Part shown: positions 1-7,753 of the stretch, piece after piece
Layout of the letters: every line of letters starts with the position of its first letter
How positions within the stretch are numbered: position 1 is the first letter of the stretch
Assembly: GCA_022793995.1 (NCBI GenBank)
Contig: JAAWDY010000057.1
Span: forward strand, 1-38,456
From: Coprococcus sp.
Lineage (GTDB): Bacteria > Bacillota > Clostridia > Lachnospirales > Lachnospiraceae
Reading direction: 5' to 3'
DNA length: 38,456 bases
Notes under the pieces: model-generated
What the model was told of the DNA's origin: nothing
Databases searched by the model: none
What the model saw: only the letters and a program-made list of their open reading frames with translations
Program-made: the position numbers and the translations under genes

Positions 1-1
1 C

Positions 2-25
2 CTTAGAATGGACGGGGGCGGCTAG
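2..25 (+). CDS. possible C-terminal end of an upstream ABC ATPase (partial)
   Basis: The frame starting at base 2 reads LRMDGGG and stops at TAG 23-25, just before the permease remnant that starts at 55. ABC-2 permeases usually follow their ATPase, and the tail resembles the ends of such ATPases (a hydrophobic FL followed by a short Gly-rich end). Only seven residues are visible, so this is inference from position. Confidence 0.3.
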   Translation, partial: LRMDGGG

Positions 26-54
26 GCAGCATAAGGGCATGTGCAAGGGAGATT

Positions 55-578
55 GTGAACTATGAAATTATTTTGCATAAAGCAAAGACGGCAGGATTAT
101 ATTTGATCATTCCGCTTATTATCTTTCTTCTTATGGGCGGTATATTCACTTCTGTTATGCCCGATATGAGAAGTACACTCATCCAATCTATGATTGTGAT
201 GAGTGTTTCAATGGGGGCGTTTATCGGATTGCCGCCATCGCTGATTGAAACTTATGGAAGTGACATAAACAAAGTCTATAAAGCAAACGGAGTGTCTATC
301 TATCTGGGGCTTATTACGATGTTTCTTTCTGCATTTATCCATTTGATGATTGCCTGTGCTGTGATCGTGTTACTGGCTTCCATATTATTTGAGGCAGTTT
401 TGCCATTACAACTTCCGATTTTCTTGAAGTGACAGGGCGCTTTTTCCCCGCTTCCTGGGGATAACGATTGATGTTGGATCATGGATTTTGCTTTGAAAAT
501 CTTTGGTATCTGCTCCTTGTCTTTTTTACAGCGGTAATTGTATGTAAGATTTGCTCCAGCGGTCTATTTTATTTGTGA
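55..578 (+). pseudogene. ABC-2 type transporter permease, broken by deletion/frameshift and a stop
   Basis: The frame opens with GTG at 55 behind AAGGGA and gives a hydrophobic protein with helices near residues 15-32, 42-58 and 80-112, in the style of ABC-2 family permeases. It stops at TGA 430-432. The sense continues in another frame from about 423 (LEVTGRFFPASWG), hits an in-frame TAA at 462-464, and goes on as RLMLDHGFCFENLW with a last membrane helix, ending at TGA 576-578. Adding one G after TTG at 424-426 would join LPIFLE to VTGRFF. Family members usually have about 60 more residues with two helices between these parts, so an internal deletion probably caused the frame change. The remnant could no longer make a full permease. 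Confidence 0.72.
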
Positions 579-584
579 TTTTCC

Positions 585-613
585 TTGCTATACAAAAATC
601 AAAAGAGTATAAT
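585..613 (+). promoter_or_regulatory. sigma-A-type promoter of the ferritin gene
   Basis: A TTGCTA -35 box (585-590) and a perfect TATAAT -10 box (608-613) are separated by 17 bases and lie about 40 bases before the ferritin start. Confidence 0.7.
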
Positions 614-651
614 AACTATGGTAAATTTAAATTGACGAGGAGGAACAAAAG

Positions 652-1161
652 ATGGACAATAAGGTGGCAACATTACTGAACGAGCAAATCAATAAGGAAT
701 TTTACTCAGCATATCTGTATCTTGACATGGCAAATTTCTATACTCAGAAGGGACTGGACGGTTTCGCAAACTGGTATGAGATTCAGGCGCAGGAAGAGCA
801 GGCTCACGCTATGCTGATGTATCAGTATTTACATAACAATGATGAGAAGGTTACGCTGGAGGTCATCGCGAAGCCGGATAAGACATTTGAGACGCTTATG
901 GATCCGCTGAAAGCAGGGCTTGAGCATGAGAAGTATGTAACTTCATTGATTAATACAATTTATGCGGCAGCTGTGGAAGCGAAGGAGTTCCGTACGACTC
1001 AGTTTCTTGACTGGTTCATCAAAGAGCAGGGCGAAGAGGAGAAAAACGCTTCTGATTTGATTACAAAAATGGAGCTTTTCGGCGATGACGCCCGCAGCCT
1101 GTATATGCTGAACAGTGAGCTGGCGGCAAGGGTATATTCAGCGCCGTCGCTGGTACTGTAA
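652..1161 (+). CDS. ftnA: non-heme ferritin
   Basis: Iron-storage ferritin of the bacterial FtnA type. It oxidises Fe(II) at a di-iron ferroxidase centre and stores Fe(III) in a 24-subunit cytoplasmic shell. The 169-residue length is typical. Expected ferroxidase ligands are visible: E16, E49 and H52 (in EEQAH), E93, Q126 and E129/E130 (in KEQGEEE). The start has a strong site (GAGGAGGAACAAAAG, then ATG). The gene stands alone, with its own promoter upstream and a strong terminator downstream. I see no obvious Fur or PerR box, so regulation is open. The family is secure; the exact symbol is by analogy. Confidence 0.95.
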   Translation: MDNKVATLLNEQINKEFYSAYLYLDMANFYTQKGLDGFANWYEIQAQEEQAHAMLMYQYLHNNDEKVTLEVIAKPDKTFETLMDPLKAGLEHEKYVTSLINTIYAAAVEAKEFRTTQFLDWFIKEQGEEEKNASDLITKMELFGDDARSLYMLNSELAARVYSAPSLVL

Positions 1162-1221
1162 TTTTTGAGATCAGGAACTAATCCATAGAATGATTGGAAT
1201 AAAATCAATACATAGAATCGT

Positions 1222-1250
1222 AAAACGACCTGGGAGACCAGGTCGTTTTT
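1222..1250 (+). terminator. intrinsic terminator after ferritin
   Basis: A perfect 12-bp stem AAAACGACCTGG / CCAGGTCGTTTT (1222-1233 with 1238-1249) closes a GAGA loop, and its right arm ends in a run of five T. Confidence 0.9.
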
Positions 1251-1298
1251 GTGGATGCTAAAGAAAAAACTAACAAATGGACAGATAGAAAGAAAAAC

Positions 1299-1328
1299 TT
1301 TACATGAACAGAGAACCAAAAATATGAT
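1299..1328 (+). promoter_or_regulatory. putative promoter of the alpha-galactosidase gene
   Basis: TTTACA (1299-1304) and TATGAT (1323-1328) are spaced by 18 bases, about 35 bases before the chosen start. The match is good but not perfect. Confidence 0.5.
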
Positions 1329-1363
1329 AGACTTCAATCAAAAATATGGGAGGAAAATGTCTG

Positions 1364-3592
1364 ATGATTACAGTTGACGAGAGGGATAAGGTTTTTCATT
1401 TAAGCAACGGGAGGATAAGTTATCTGTTCTATGTTATGGATACAGAACAGCTTGGGCATTTGTACTTTGGAAAGGCGTTGGACAAACGCGGGAAATATCT
1501 GCATATGGTCGAGAAAGCGTATCGTCCGATGACAACCTGTATAAGGGAAGGGGATTTATGTACGTCATATGAACATTTACGCCAGGAATACCCATGTTAT
1601 GGGACGTCTGATTATCGATATCCTGCTTTGGAAGTCCAAGGAGAGGATGGGAGCAGTATCTCCAGCCTAAAATACCAGGGATATGAGATGATAAAGGGGA
1701 AGCGGCATCTTGCGGGTCTTCCGGCAACTTATACGGAAGAGGACGATGAGGCGGCCACGGTGGAGATCATGATGAAAGATACATGGAGGAACTTGGAAGT
1801 CGTATTATCCTACACAATTTTCCGGGATGTGGACGCCATAGCGAGGAGCGTAAGGTTTGTGAACCGCGGGGGAGGGGTTTTGTTTTTGGATAGGGCCATG
1901 AGCATGAGTGTGGATATGCCAGATGCGGACTATCAGAGTGTGCAGCTGTCCGGGGCATGGAGCAGGGAGCGTTCGGTCAAGGTGCGGGATCTGGAAACAG
2001 GGATTACGTCCGTGTCCAGTATGAGGGGACATTCTTCCCATCACCATAACCCGTTTTTCGCTTTGAAACGGAAGAATACCACGGAACGAAGCGGAGAGGT
2101 ATATGGATTTAGTCTGGTGTACAGCGGTAATTTCCTGGCTCAGGCGGAGGTGGATAATTACCAGGTACTCCGTGTTATGCTTGGGATTAACCCATTTGGA
2201 TTCCGGTGGAAGCTGGGACCGCAGGATTCTTTTACCACGCCAGAGGCGGTCATGGTATTTTCGGCCCAAGGGCTGAACGGCATGAGCCGTCAGTTTCATC
2301 GATTGTATAGAAAGAGGTTGGCTAGAGGATATTGGAGGGATAGAGAACGGCCGGTTCTGATCAATAATTGGGAGGCTACGCAATTCGACTTTGATGAGAA
2401 TGACCTGCTCAGATTTGCACGGAAGGCAAAGGAATGCGGAATCGAGATGTTTGTCCTCGACGACGGGTGGTTTGGGGAAAGAAACGACGACAAAAAAGGT
2501 TTGGGCGACTGGAAGGCAAACAGGGACAAACTGCCAGATGGAATTGAGGGTCTGGCGGAGAAAATCGAAGCGCTGGGGATGAAGTTCGGTTTATGGTTTG
2601 AACCGGAAATGGTAAATATGGACAGTGATTTCTTCCGCGATCATCCGGATTATATTATCCGCACGCCGGGGCGAGATGCTTCTCATGGGAGAAATCAGTA
2701 TGTGCTTGATTTTTCACGGAAAGAGGTGGTAGATGCTGTCTATGGGCAAATGTACGAGCTTTTGTCTAAGGCGAAGATCAGTTACATCAAATGGGATATG
2801 AACCGCTCGATCAGCGAGTGCTATTCTGCGGCTTATCCTGCAGATCAGCAGGGAGAAATCTTCCACAGATACATGCTGGGAGTGTATGATCTGCATGAGC
2901 GGCTGCTCCAGGCGTTTCCTGAACTTTTGATCGAGTCCTGTTCAAGCGGAGGCGGCCGGTTTGACGCGGGGATGCTGTACTATGCCCCGCAGGGATGGAC
3001 CTCCGATGATTCTGATGCCATCGAGCGGCTTAAGATTCAGTACGGCACCAGCTTTTCCTATCCGCTTAGCTGTATGGGCGCCCATGTTTCGGCCTGCCCC
3101 AACGAGCAGGTGGGGCGCAGGACGCCGATTGAGACAAGAGGGAACGTGGCGTGCACCGGCGCGTTTGGCTATGAGCATGACCTGGATCAATTAAGCGATG
3201 AGGAAATCGAGATCGTAAAAAAACAAGTCGCATTTTACAAAGAAAATAGACGATTCATTGCTGAAGGGGATTTTTACCGGCTTCTCAGTCCGTTTGAGGG
3301 GAATTTTGGGGCATGGGAGGTTGCGGCAGAAGACGGCAGCAGAGCCATGGCGACTGTGACGCGGATACTGAGCGAGGTGAATGGACCGTACAGGCGTCTG
3401 CCGCTTTGCGGGCTTCGGAAAGATCAGGAGTACCATATTGCGGGGAGATATAATTCTTATGACGCTTATGGGGATGAACTGATGCAGTATGGACTTATCC
3501 TGGAGGACAGATCTTCAGGTTCCGTTACAGAGGGAAACGGGCGCTGTGAAGATTTCCTGTCCGTGGTGTATGAGATTAAGGCTAAATTCTAG
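1364..3592 (+). CDS. alpha-galactosidase, glycoside hydrolase family 36
   Basis: Cleaves terminal alpha-1,6-linked galactose from raffinose-family sugars or galactomannan by a retaining mechanism. I chose ATG 1364 (742 residues) rather than ATG 1346, because GGGAGG at 1348-1353 lies inside the longer reading and is correctly placed for 1364. Layout: N-terminal beta-sandwich (about 1-320), TIM barrel (about 320-650, opening with NNWEATQFDF), C-terminal beta domain. The nucleophile is D478 in IKWDMNR and the acid/base is D548 in WTSDDSDA. The numbers equal those I recall for Geobacillus AgaA, which supports the start. There is no signal peptide, so the enzyme is probably cytoplasmic and acts on imported oligosaccharides, though no sugar transporter is next to it. 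It converges with the AraC gene, sharing 4 bases at the stops. Confidence 0.95.
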   Translation: MITVDERDKVFHLSNGRISYLFYVMDTEQLGHLYFGKALDKRGKYLHMVEKAYRPMTTCIREGDLCTSYEHLRQEYPCYGTSDYRYPALEVQGEDGSSISSLKYQGYEMIKGKRHLAGLPATYTEEDDEAATVEIMMKDTWRNLEVVLSYTIFRDVDAIARSVRFVNRGGGVLFLDRAMSMSVDMPDADYQSVQLSGAWSRERSVKVRDLETGITSVSSMRGHSSHHHNPFFALKRKNTTERSGEVYGFSLVYSGNFLAQAEVDNYQVLRVMLGINPFGFRWKLGPQDSFTTPEAVMVFSAQGLNGMSRQFHRLYRKRLARGYWRDRERPVLINNWEATQFDFDENDLLRFARKAKECGIEMFVLDDGWFGERNDDKKGLGDWKANRDKLPDGIEGLAEKIEALGMKFGLWFEPEMVNMDSDFFRDHPDYIIRTPGRDASHGRNQYVLDFSRKEVVDAVYGQMYELLSKAKISYIKWDMNRSISECYSAAYPADQQGEIFHRYMLGVYDLHERLLQAFPELLIESCSSGGGRFDAGMLYYAPQGWTSDDSDAIERLKIQYGTSFSYPLSCMGAHVSACPNEQVGRRTPIETRGNVACTGAFGYEHDLDQLSDEEIEIVKKQVAFYKENRRFIAEGDFYRLLSPFEGNFGAWEVAAEDGSRAMATVTRILSEVNGPYRRLPLCGLRKDQEYHIAGRYNSYDAYGDELMQYGLILEDRSSGSVTEGNGRCEDFLSVVYEIKAKF

Positions 3593-4446
3593 AGATTCTG
3601 CTTTTGACGGTTGGCGTCCGTCTTAGAACGTTCCCGCAGTCTGTATTGGCTTGGAGAAAGCCCGGTGGACTTCCGGAATATCTTATGGAAAGACTCCGGT
3701 TCCTGATAACCGCAGGAAAATGCAATGCTGGCGATGGAGAGCTGGGTCATGGAAAGTAGGTGTGCGGCTCTGGTAATACGGAAGTTCTGCAAAAATTTTA
3801 GAGGGGACAGACCGGTATGCTTTTTGAATAGGGTGCTCAGGTAGCTTCGGTTCAGACCGACATACCTGGCGATGTCATCAATGCGGATTGGTTCGCTGTA
3901 GTGGTTCTGTATATAGCGTACTGCATGCGCAACGTAAATATTATCCTTGGAATCAACACGTACTGTATCCTTGTTTGTCTTGGCGAGGCAGGAGAAGAAA
4001 AGGTAAAGCATTGCCGTTTGACGGTATAGATCGCTGGAGTCGGCGTTATTATGGTCTAACATATCCATCACATATTTCTCCGGATGCTGATCCGCGCCGC
4101 AGGTAAAGACAGGGAAATCCTGGCAGATACCAATGCTGTTCAGAATTCCCTTGGCTTTTTTCCCCGAAAAACCAACCCAGACGTAGGTCCAGGGATTTTC
4201 CGCGTCCGCAGTGTATAAGGTCTGATAATCCGGCTCAATAAGAAATCCCTGCCCCTTTTCAAGAAGGTAGGAATGATTATTGACTTGGAACTCGCCTTTT
4301 CCGTCTAAAATATAGTGAATCAAATAGAAACTGCGGACGGCAGGACCGTATTTATGGCAAGGATTGGTGACAGAGCGGCCGAATGTATTTACATGGAGGT
4401 CTTCGATTTCCATAGTAGGAAATTCAACAAAAAATGAATTTTCCAT
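3589..4446 (-). CDS. AraC family transcriptional regulator
   Basis: A 285-residue one-component regulator. It has an N-terminal cupin-like sugar-sensing domain (about residues 10-150) and a C-terminal AraC DNA-binding domain with two helix-turn-helix units (about 185-280). The motifs IDDIARYVGLNRSYLSTLFK and SIASIAFSCGYQEPESFHKI are visible. I prefer ATG 4446, preceded by AAGTGAGG with 6 bases spacing; GTG 4458 would place that site inside the gene. It is tail-to-tail with the alpha-galactosidase gene and divergent from the YczE-type gene. Control of the alpha-galactosidase gene is a natural guess from context, but no ligand or operator is proven. Confidence 0.9.
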   Translation of the reverse strand: MENSFFVEFPTMEIEDLHVNTFGRSVTNPCHKYGPAVRSFYLIHYILDGKGEFQVNNHSYLLEKGQGFLIEPDYQTLYTADAENPWTYVWVGFSGKKAKGILNSIGICQDFPVFTCGADQHPEKYVMDMLDHNNADSSDLYRQTAMLYLFFSCLAKTNKDTVRVDSKDNIYVAHAVRYIQNHYSEPIRIDDIARYVGLNRSYLSTLFKKHTGLSPLKFLQNFRITRAAHLLSMTQLSIASIAFSCGYQEPESFHKIFRKSTGLSPSQYRLRERSKTDANRQKQNL

Positions 4447-4492
4447 AGATAGCCTCACTTTCGTATTATGGTTTGGATAGAAATAGCTACTA

Positions 4493-4506
4493 TAGATATA
4501 TATCTA
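4493..4506. promoter_or_regulatory. 14-bp perfect palindrome between araC-type gene and yczE-type gene
   Basis: TAGATATATATCTA is a perfect palindrome in the 103-bp divergent intergenic region. It overlaps a weak plus-strand promoter reading (TTGGAT 4473-4478, TATATA 4497-4502, spacer 18). It may be an operator, but AT-rich palindromes also arise by chance. Confidence 0.35.
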
Positions 4507-4549
4507 AGATATCATTGTTTGGAGAAAAATTCAATAAAGGGGAAGAAGA

Positions 4550-5224
4550 ATGAAAAATCAAAATATAAAAGCGTATCTGATGAGAGGGTTAGCGGTAGTG
4601 ATCGGTATCTTTATGGTAGGGACTGTCGTAGGCTTGTTCAAAATTGCTGCGGTTGGAGCGGATCCGTTTACCGCAATGAATACGGGAATCAGTTCGTTTA
4701 TCGGGATGCAGTTCGGGACACTGCAGCTTATTGTCAATGCCTGTATCCTGTTTTTTATTTTTATCTTCAAAAGACAGTTTATCGGGTTCGGAACAATTTT
4801 CAATATGGTATTCGTAGGATATACGGCAGACTTCCTAATGTGGATACTGGAAAAATGGCAGATTACTTTTGAAACTTGGCCGGTGCGTATCATGATGCTG
4901 GCGGTGGCTGTTTTTCTCATCTGTATAGGGGACGCGCTCTATATATCTGCAGATATGGGGATGTCCCCTTACGACGCAGCCGGATATATCGTAGAGTCGT
5001 TGACAAAAGGGAACGTACAATTCCGGACAGCAAGGATTGTGCTGGACTTGATCTGCGTGGCTGTCGGCTTCGCCGCTGGGCTGCAGACGGATATTCAATG
5101 GAAGATCATTGGGATGGGAACGTTGATCCTCGCATTTGGAACTGGCCCGCTTATCCAGTTCTTCAGGATACACTGGAGCGACAAGCTGCTTTTGCCGTTT
5201 CTTGAAAAGAAAGATCGGCGGTGA
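4550..5224 (+). CDS. YczE/YyaS-type integral membrane protein
   Basis: A 224-residue protein with about five membrane helices (roughly residues 12-32, 50-75, 80-102, 112-132, 160-178 and a last hydrophobic stretch near 185-205). It carries the family's repeated acidic/proline loops, AAVGADPFTAMNTGIS and SADMGMSPYDAAGYIVES, which suggest an internal duplication. The family is widespread in Firmicutes, and its transport or folding role is not well defined. The start follows AAAGGGGAAGAAGA. The gene is divergent from the AraC regulator and might be under its control. The family call is good; the function is unknown. Confidence 0.82.
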   Translation: MKNQNIKAYLMRGLAVVIGIFMVGTVVGLFKIAAVGADPFTAMNTGISSFIGMQFGTLQLIVNACILFFIFIFKRQFIGFGTIFNMVFVGYTADFLMWILEKWQITFETWPVRIMMLAVAVFLICIGDALYISADMGMSPYDAAGYIVESLTKGNVQFRTARIVLDLICVAVGFAAGLQTDIQWKIIGMGTLILAFGTGPLIQFFRIHWSDKLLLPFLEKKDRR

Positions 5225-5425
5225 AGAATTGTTGTGTTTTCTGGGGAAATGGTTTAAAGTATAAATATAGCATATCATTTGTGGAAAATGAAAAGGAGTA
5301 TTTTTTAAAATTTCCGGGCAATTTGAAGAGATTTTATAATTCGATTATAGAGTGCAGATATAATAAAGTGTTTCTTCCGCTCTATCAAAAAATTACTGGA
5401 GGAAACGAGGAAGGGAGCAGACATT

Positions 5426-5641
5426 ATATATAATGATGAGACAATTATCCTGTCAGACAGTCTTTCGTCAGGCTTGAAAAATGATTTTAAGGAATTACAG
5501 GAATATTATGATGCTGGAGACTGGCTTCAGTTTGATCTGCTTTTTGAGGCGGTTGAGGCAAGTGTAAAAGCATATTATCTTGCGGGCAAAATCAGCAGGG
5601 AGGAGCTAAACCTTATTTTTAAAAAATATGGAATTGTTTAG
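5426..5641 (+). CDS. conserved-looking small protein lacking a standard start codon
   Basis: An open frame ending at TAG 5639-5641 encodes a well-formed acidic peptide (IYNDETIILSDSLSSG, then KNDFKELQEYYDAGDW, ending ELNLIFKKYGIV). Its composition is protein-like, with amphipathic helices and normal codon use. The frame is open back to TAG 5348-5350 but has no ATG, GTG or TTG at the expected N-terminus. A good site (GAGGAAGGGAG, 5407-5417) sits 8 bases before ATA 5426 and 5 before ATT 5423. Either a rare ATA/ATT start is used (71-72 residues) or an ancestral ATG was lost and this is a pseudogene. I do not recognise a named family. A possible promoter is TTGAAG 5323 / TATAGA 5346. Confidence 0.5.
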   Translation: MYNDETIILSDSLSSGLKNDFKELQEYYDAGDWLQFDLLFEAVEASVKAYYLAGKISREELNLIFKKYGIV

Positions 5642-5949
5642 AAAACAGAATGTGGAGGAACCCGGAGAACTCTCTATCCGTTTCCTCCAACATGATATAT
5701 TTCCCATTTTCTATTCCCGCGAAGCAACGAGTCAAGTAGCCATGCTAAGTGCCCTTCGTATTCTACAAATATTTTATAAACATAGTGTACTATATTTACG
5801 ATCGGAAATCAGTATATAGTGTATTTCAAATATGGCAATACATTATATGGATAGCTGTACTATGTCTAAATATCCGTTATGACTATAAAATTAGAATAAT
5901 GTATGATACTATTATATACACATATATTATACTACAAAGGATAAAACTA

Positions 5950-6111
5950 ATGGAAAAAGATAAAAAGTTATGGTATGAAAAGCTTAATATATGGCTTGGT
6001 ATTATTGTAAGTATTTGTGCTCTTTTAGGCATAAGAGTGTTTAAAGATGGTTTTCTTATTGAAAGTGAAATTAACGTACAATCATTATTTGATCAAGAAA
6101 AAAATAAATAA
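5950..6111 (+). CDS. 53-residue single-pass membrane microprotein, unknown
   Basis: Starts at ATG 5950 with AAAGGA (5936-5941) 8 bases upstream. It has a charged N-terminus (MEKDKKLWYEK), one helix (about residues 12-30, NIWLGIIVSICALLGIRVF) and an acidic soluble tail (FDQEKNK). It lies in an AT-rich stretch (about 5740-6110) unlike the surrounding genes, consistent with a transferred or decaying patch. No family is recognised. Coding is supported only by the ribosome site and the helix. Confidence 0.45.
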   Translation: MEKDKKLWYEKLNIWLGIIVSICALLGIRVFKDGFLIESEINVQSLFDQEKNK

Positions 6112-6132
6112 CTGGTCTTCCGAGAGATGTAA

Positions 6133-6327
6133 CACAAATGGACTGAAAACAAAGCCAAGCTGTACCCTGCTGTCGTTTCCCCCATAAAGGAGGAAACCTA
6201 CGAGCACGGATCTTTTGAGACAGCATCATACATCATTAAAATGGGAGTTTCCGCCTTCGCCGTAGCGACGATAGACGAAGGGATCGGGCTCAGCCGGGTG
6301 GTGACGACGGGGAAGACGCCCGTCTAA
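6133..6327 (+). pseudogene. alr: alanine racemase remnant
   Basis: Between stops at 6130-6132 and 6325-6327 the frame reads an internal slice of a PLP-dependent alanine racemase. IKEETYEHG matches the PLP-lysine motif K-x-x-x-Y-G-H-G with the Lys kept, and MGVSAFAVATIDEGIGL matches the conserved segment after it. No start codon is available, the N-terminus and nearly all of the barrel and C-terminal domain are gone, and the residues around the motif are degenerate. It therefore cannot make an enzyme. It could come from a VanT-like serine/alanine racemase rather than housekeeping Alr. Its last bases overlap the 3' end of purF on the other strand. Confidence 0.75.
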
Positions 6328-7742
6328 ACAGGATATTGATTGTCAAAACATGCCTTGCAAAGAGGCAGCTCCCCGGTCATCCGGCGGAAATCCTCGATTT
6401 TCATATAACCCAGGGAATCCGCGCCGATCTGCGCGCAGATTTCTTCCGATGTGCGGGAGGAGGCGATGAGCTGTTCATTGCTGGGCACATCGGTTCCATA
6501 GTAACAGGGGTACAAAAAGGGCGGGGAGCTGATGCGCACGTGGACTTCCAGCGCCCCGGCTTCTTTCAGCATACGGATGAGCCCGGCGATGGTGGTGCCG
6601 CGGACAATGGAGTCGTCGATCAGGACAAGACGTTTTCCTCTTACGACACTGGAAAGCACGCTCAACTTCATGTGGACCGCGGATTCGCGTTCCTTTTGCG
6701 TGGGTTTGATAAAGGTTCTCCCTACATAACTATTTTTATAGAAAGCAAGGGCAAAGGGAATGCCGGAAGCCTCCGCAAACCCAGTCGCGGCCGTAAGGCC
6801 AGAATCCGGCACGCCCACCACGATATCCGCGTCAGCCGGACAGGAGGCGGCAAGGGCTTTTCCGGCGTGGAACCGGGCGTCGTAAATCCGGATCCCGTCC
6901 ATGACAGAATCCAGGCGGGCAAAATAGATGTATTCAAAAATGCAGTGTGCCCGTTTGGTTTGCACAAGCCTAGTATCGGAATGGATGCCGTCTTTCGTGA
7001 TGGTGACGATCTCACCAGGGACAATGTCGCGGACGAATTCTGCCCCGACGGCCACAAGCGCGCAGCTTTCTGAGGCGAGGACATAGCTGCCTTCCCGCCG
7101 CCCGAGGCAGAGGGGCTTTAGCCCGAATGGATCCCGAACGCCGATCAGCTTGCGTGGGCTCATAACGACAAGAGCATAACCGCCTTTTAATTTTTCGGCT
7201 GTCTTACAGATCGCGTCCTCCACACAGGCTGTGCGGGTCCGTTCTCTGGCAATATGGCAGGCGATCACTTCCGAATCCGTGGAGGAATGGAAGATCGCTC
7301 CGTTTTCCTGAAGCGTTTGGCGAAGGGACTCTGAATTCGTGATATTGCCGTTGTGGGCGAGAGCCAGAGTCCCTTTCAGATAATTCAGTACGAGCGGCTG
7401 TGCGTTTTTGGCTGTGCTCGCACCAGTGGTGGAGTAGCGCACATGCCCGATCCCGATATTTCCTTTCAAGGAGGTAAGGATATCAGAGTGGAAAACTTCG
7501 CCTGCCAGCCCCATATCTTTGTGATAGGAAATATTTCCCCGCGGCCCCTCGGTATCGCAGACCGCGATACCGCAGGACTCCTGTCCCCGGTGCTGCAGCG
7601 CGCAGAGACCGTAGTAGATATCAGGGGCCGCTTCACAGTCTCCGGAGTGAAAGATTCCGAAGACGCCGCACTCCTCGTGGATAGAATGGTCCAAATCAGT
7701 CTGGTGTATATCAGTCTGGTGTAAATCTGAATGAGTCAGCAT
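6324..7742 (-). CDS. purF: amidophosphoribosyltransferase (PurF)
   Basis: First step of purine synthesis: glutamine plus PRPP gives phosphoribosylamine. A 472-residue, Bacillus-type enzyme. After a 24-residue leader comes C25 (EECGVFGIF), the N-terminal nucleophile cysteine normally exposed by propeptide cleavage. Next are the class II glutaminase domain (about 25-260) and the phosphoribosyltransferase domain with the PRPP loop VLIDDSIVRGTT. Candidate [4Fe-4S] cysteines are C267, C413, C462 and C465. Oddities: the leader contains a tandem HQTDI/HQTDL repeat, and L277 stands where FARPDS is usual (FARLDS). The start follows AAAGG by 8 bases. It begins 11 bases after the glnN stop and is probably cotranscribed with it. 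Confidence 0.96.
   Translation of the reverse strand: MLTHSDLHQTDIHQTDLDHSIHEECGVFGIFHSGDCEAAPDIYYGLCALQHRGQESCGIAVCDTEGPRGNISYHKDMGLAGEVFHSDILTSLKGNIGIGHVRYSTTGASTAKNAQPLVLNYLKGTLALAHNGNITNSESLRQTLQENGAIFHSSTDSEVIACHIARERTRTACVEDAICKTAEKLKGGYALVVMSPRKLIGVRDPFGLKPLCLGRREGSYVLASESCALVAVGAEFVRDIVPGEIVTITKDGIHSDTRLVQTKRAHCIFEYIYFARLDSVMDGIRIYDARFHAGKALAASCPADADIVVGVPDSGLTAATGFAEASGIPFALAFYKNSYVGRTFIKPTQKERESAVHMKLSVLSSVVRGKRLVLIDDSIVRGTTIAGLIRMLKEAGALEVHVRISSPPFLYPCYYGTDVPSNEQLIASSRTSEEICAQIGADSLGYMKIEDFRRMTGELPLCKACFDNQYPV
7695..7724 (-). repeat. 15-bp tandem repeat, two copies, in the purF leader region
   Basis: Two adjacent near-identical 15-bp units (7695-7709 and 7710-7724, differing at the last base) encode HQTDI and HQTDL in the PurF propeptide. 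The frame is kept, so copy number could vary without harm. Confidence 0.8.
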
Positions 7743-7753
7743 AGTATTAACCT

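Noticed and set aside
5221..5433. 70-codon GTG-started frame overlapping the YczE-type gene end
   Set aside because: It competes with the more protein-like frame that ends at 5641. I see no motif, although a remnant cannot be excluded.
5653..5689. TGGAGGAA / TTCCTCCA inverted repeat as a terminator
   Set aside because: The loop is 21 bases and no T-run follows.
5628..5819. 63-codon frame after the start-less small ORF
   Set aside because: It has no ribosome site, its start overlaps the previous stop region, and the translation is not protein-like.
6336..7073. 245-codon frame on the plus strand opposite purF
   Set aside because: PurF on the other strand has all catalytic and Fe-S residues; the antisense frame has no recognisable motif and no clear ribosome site.
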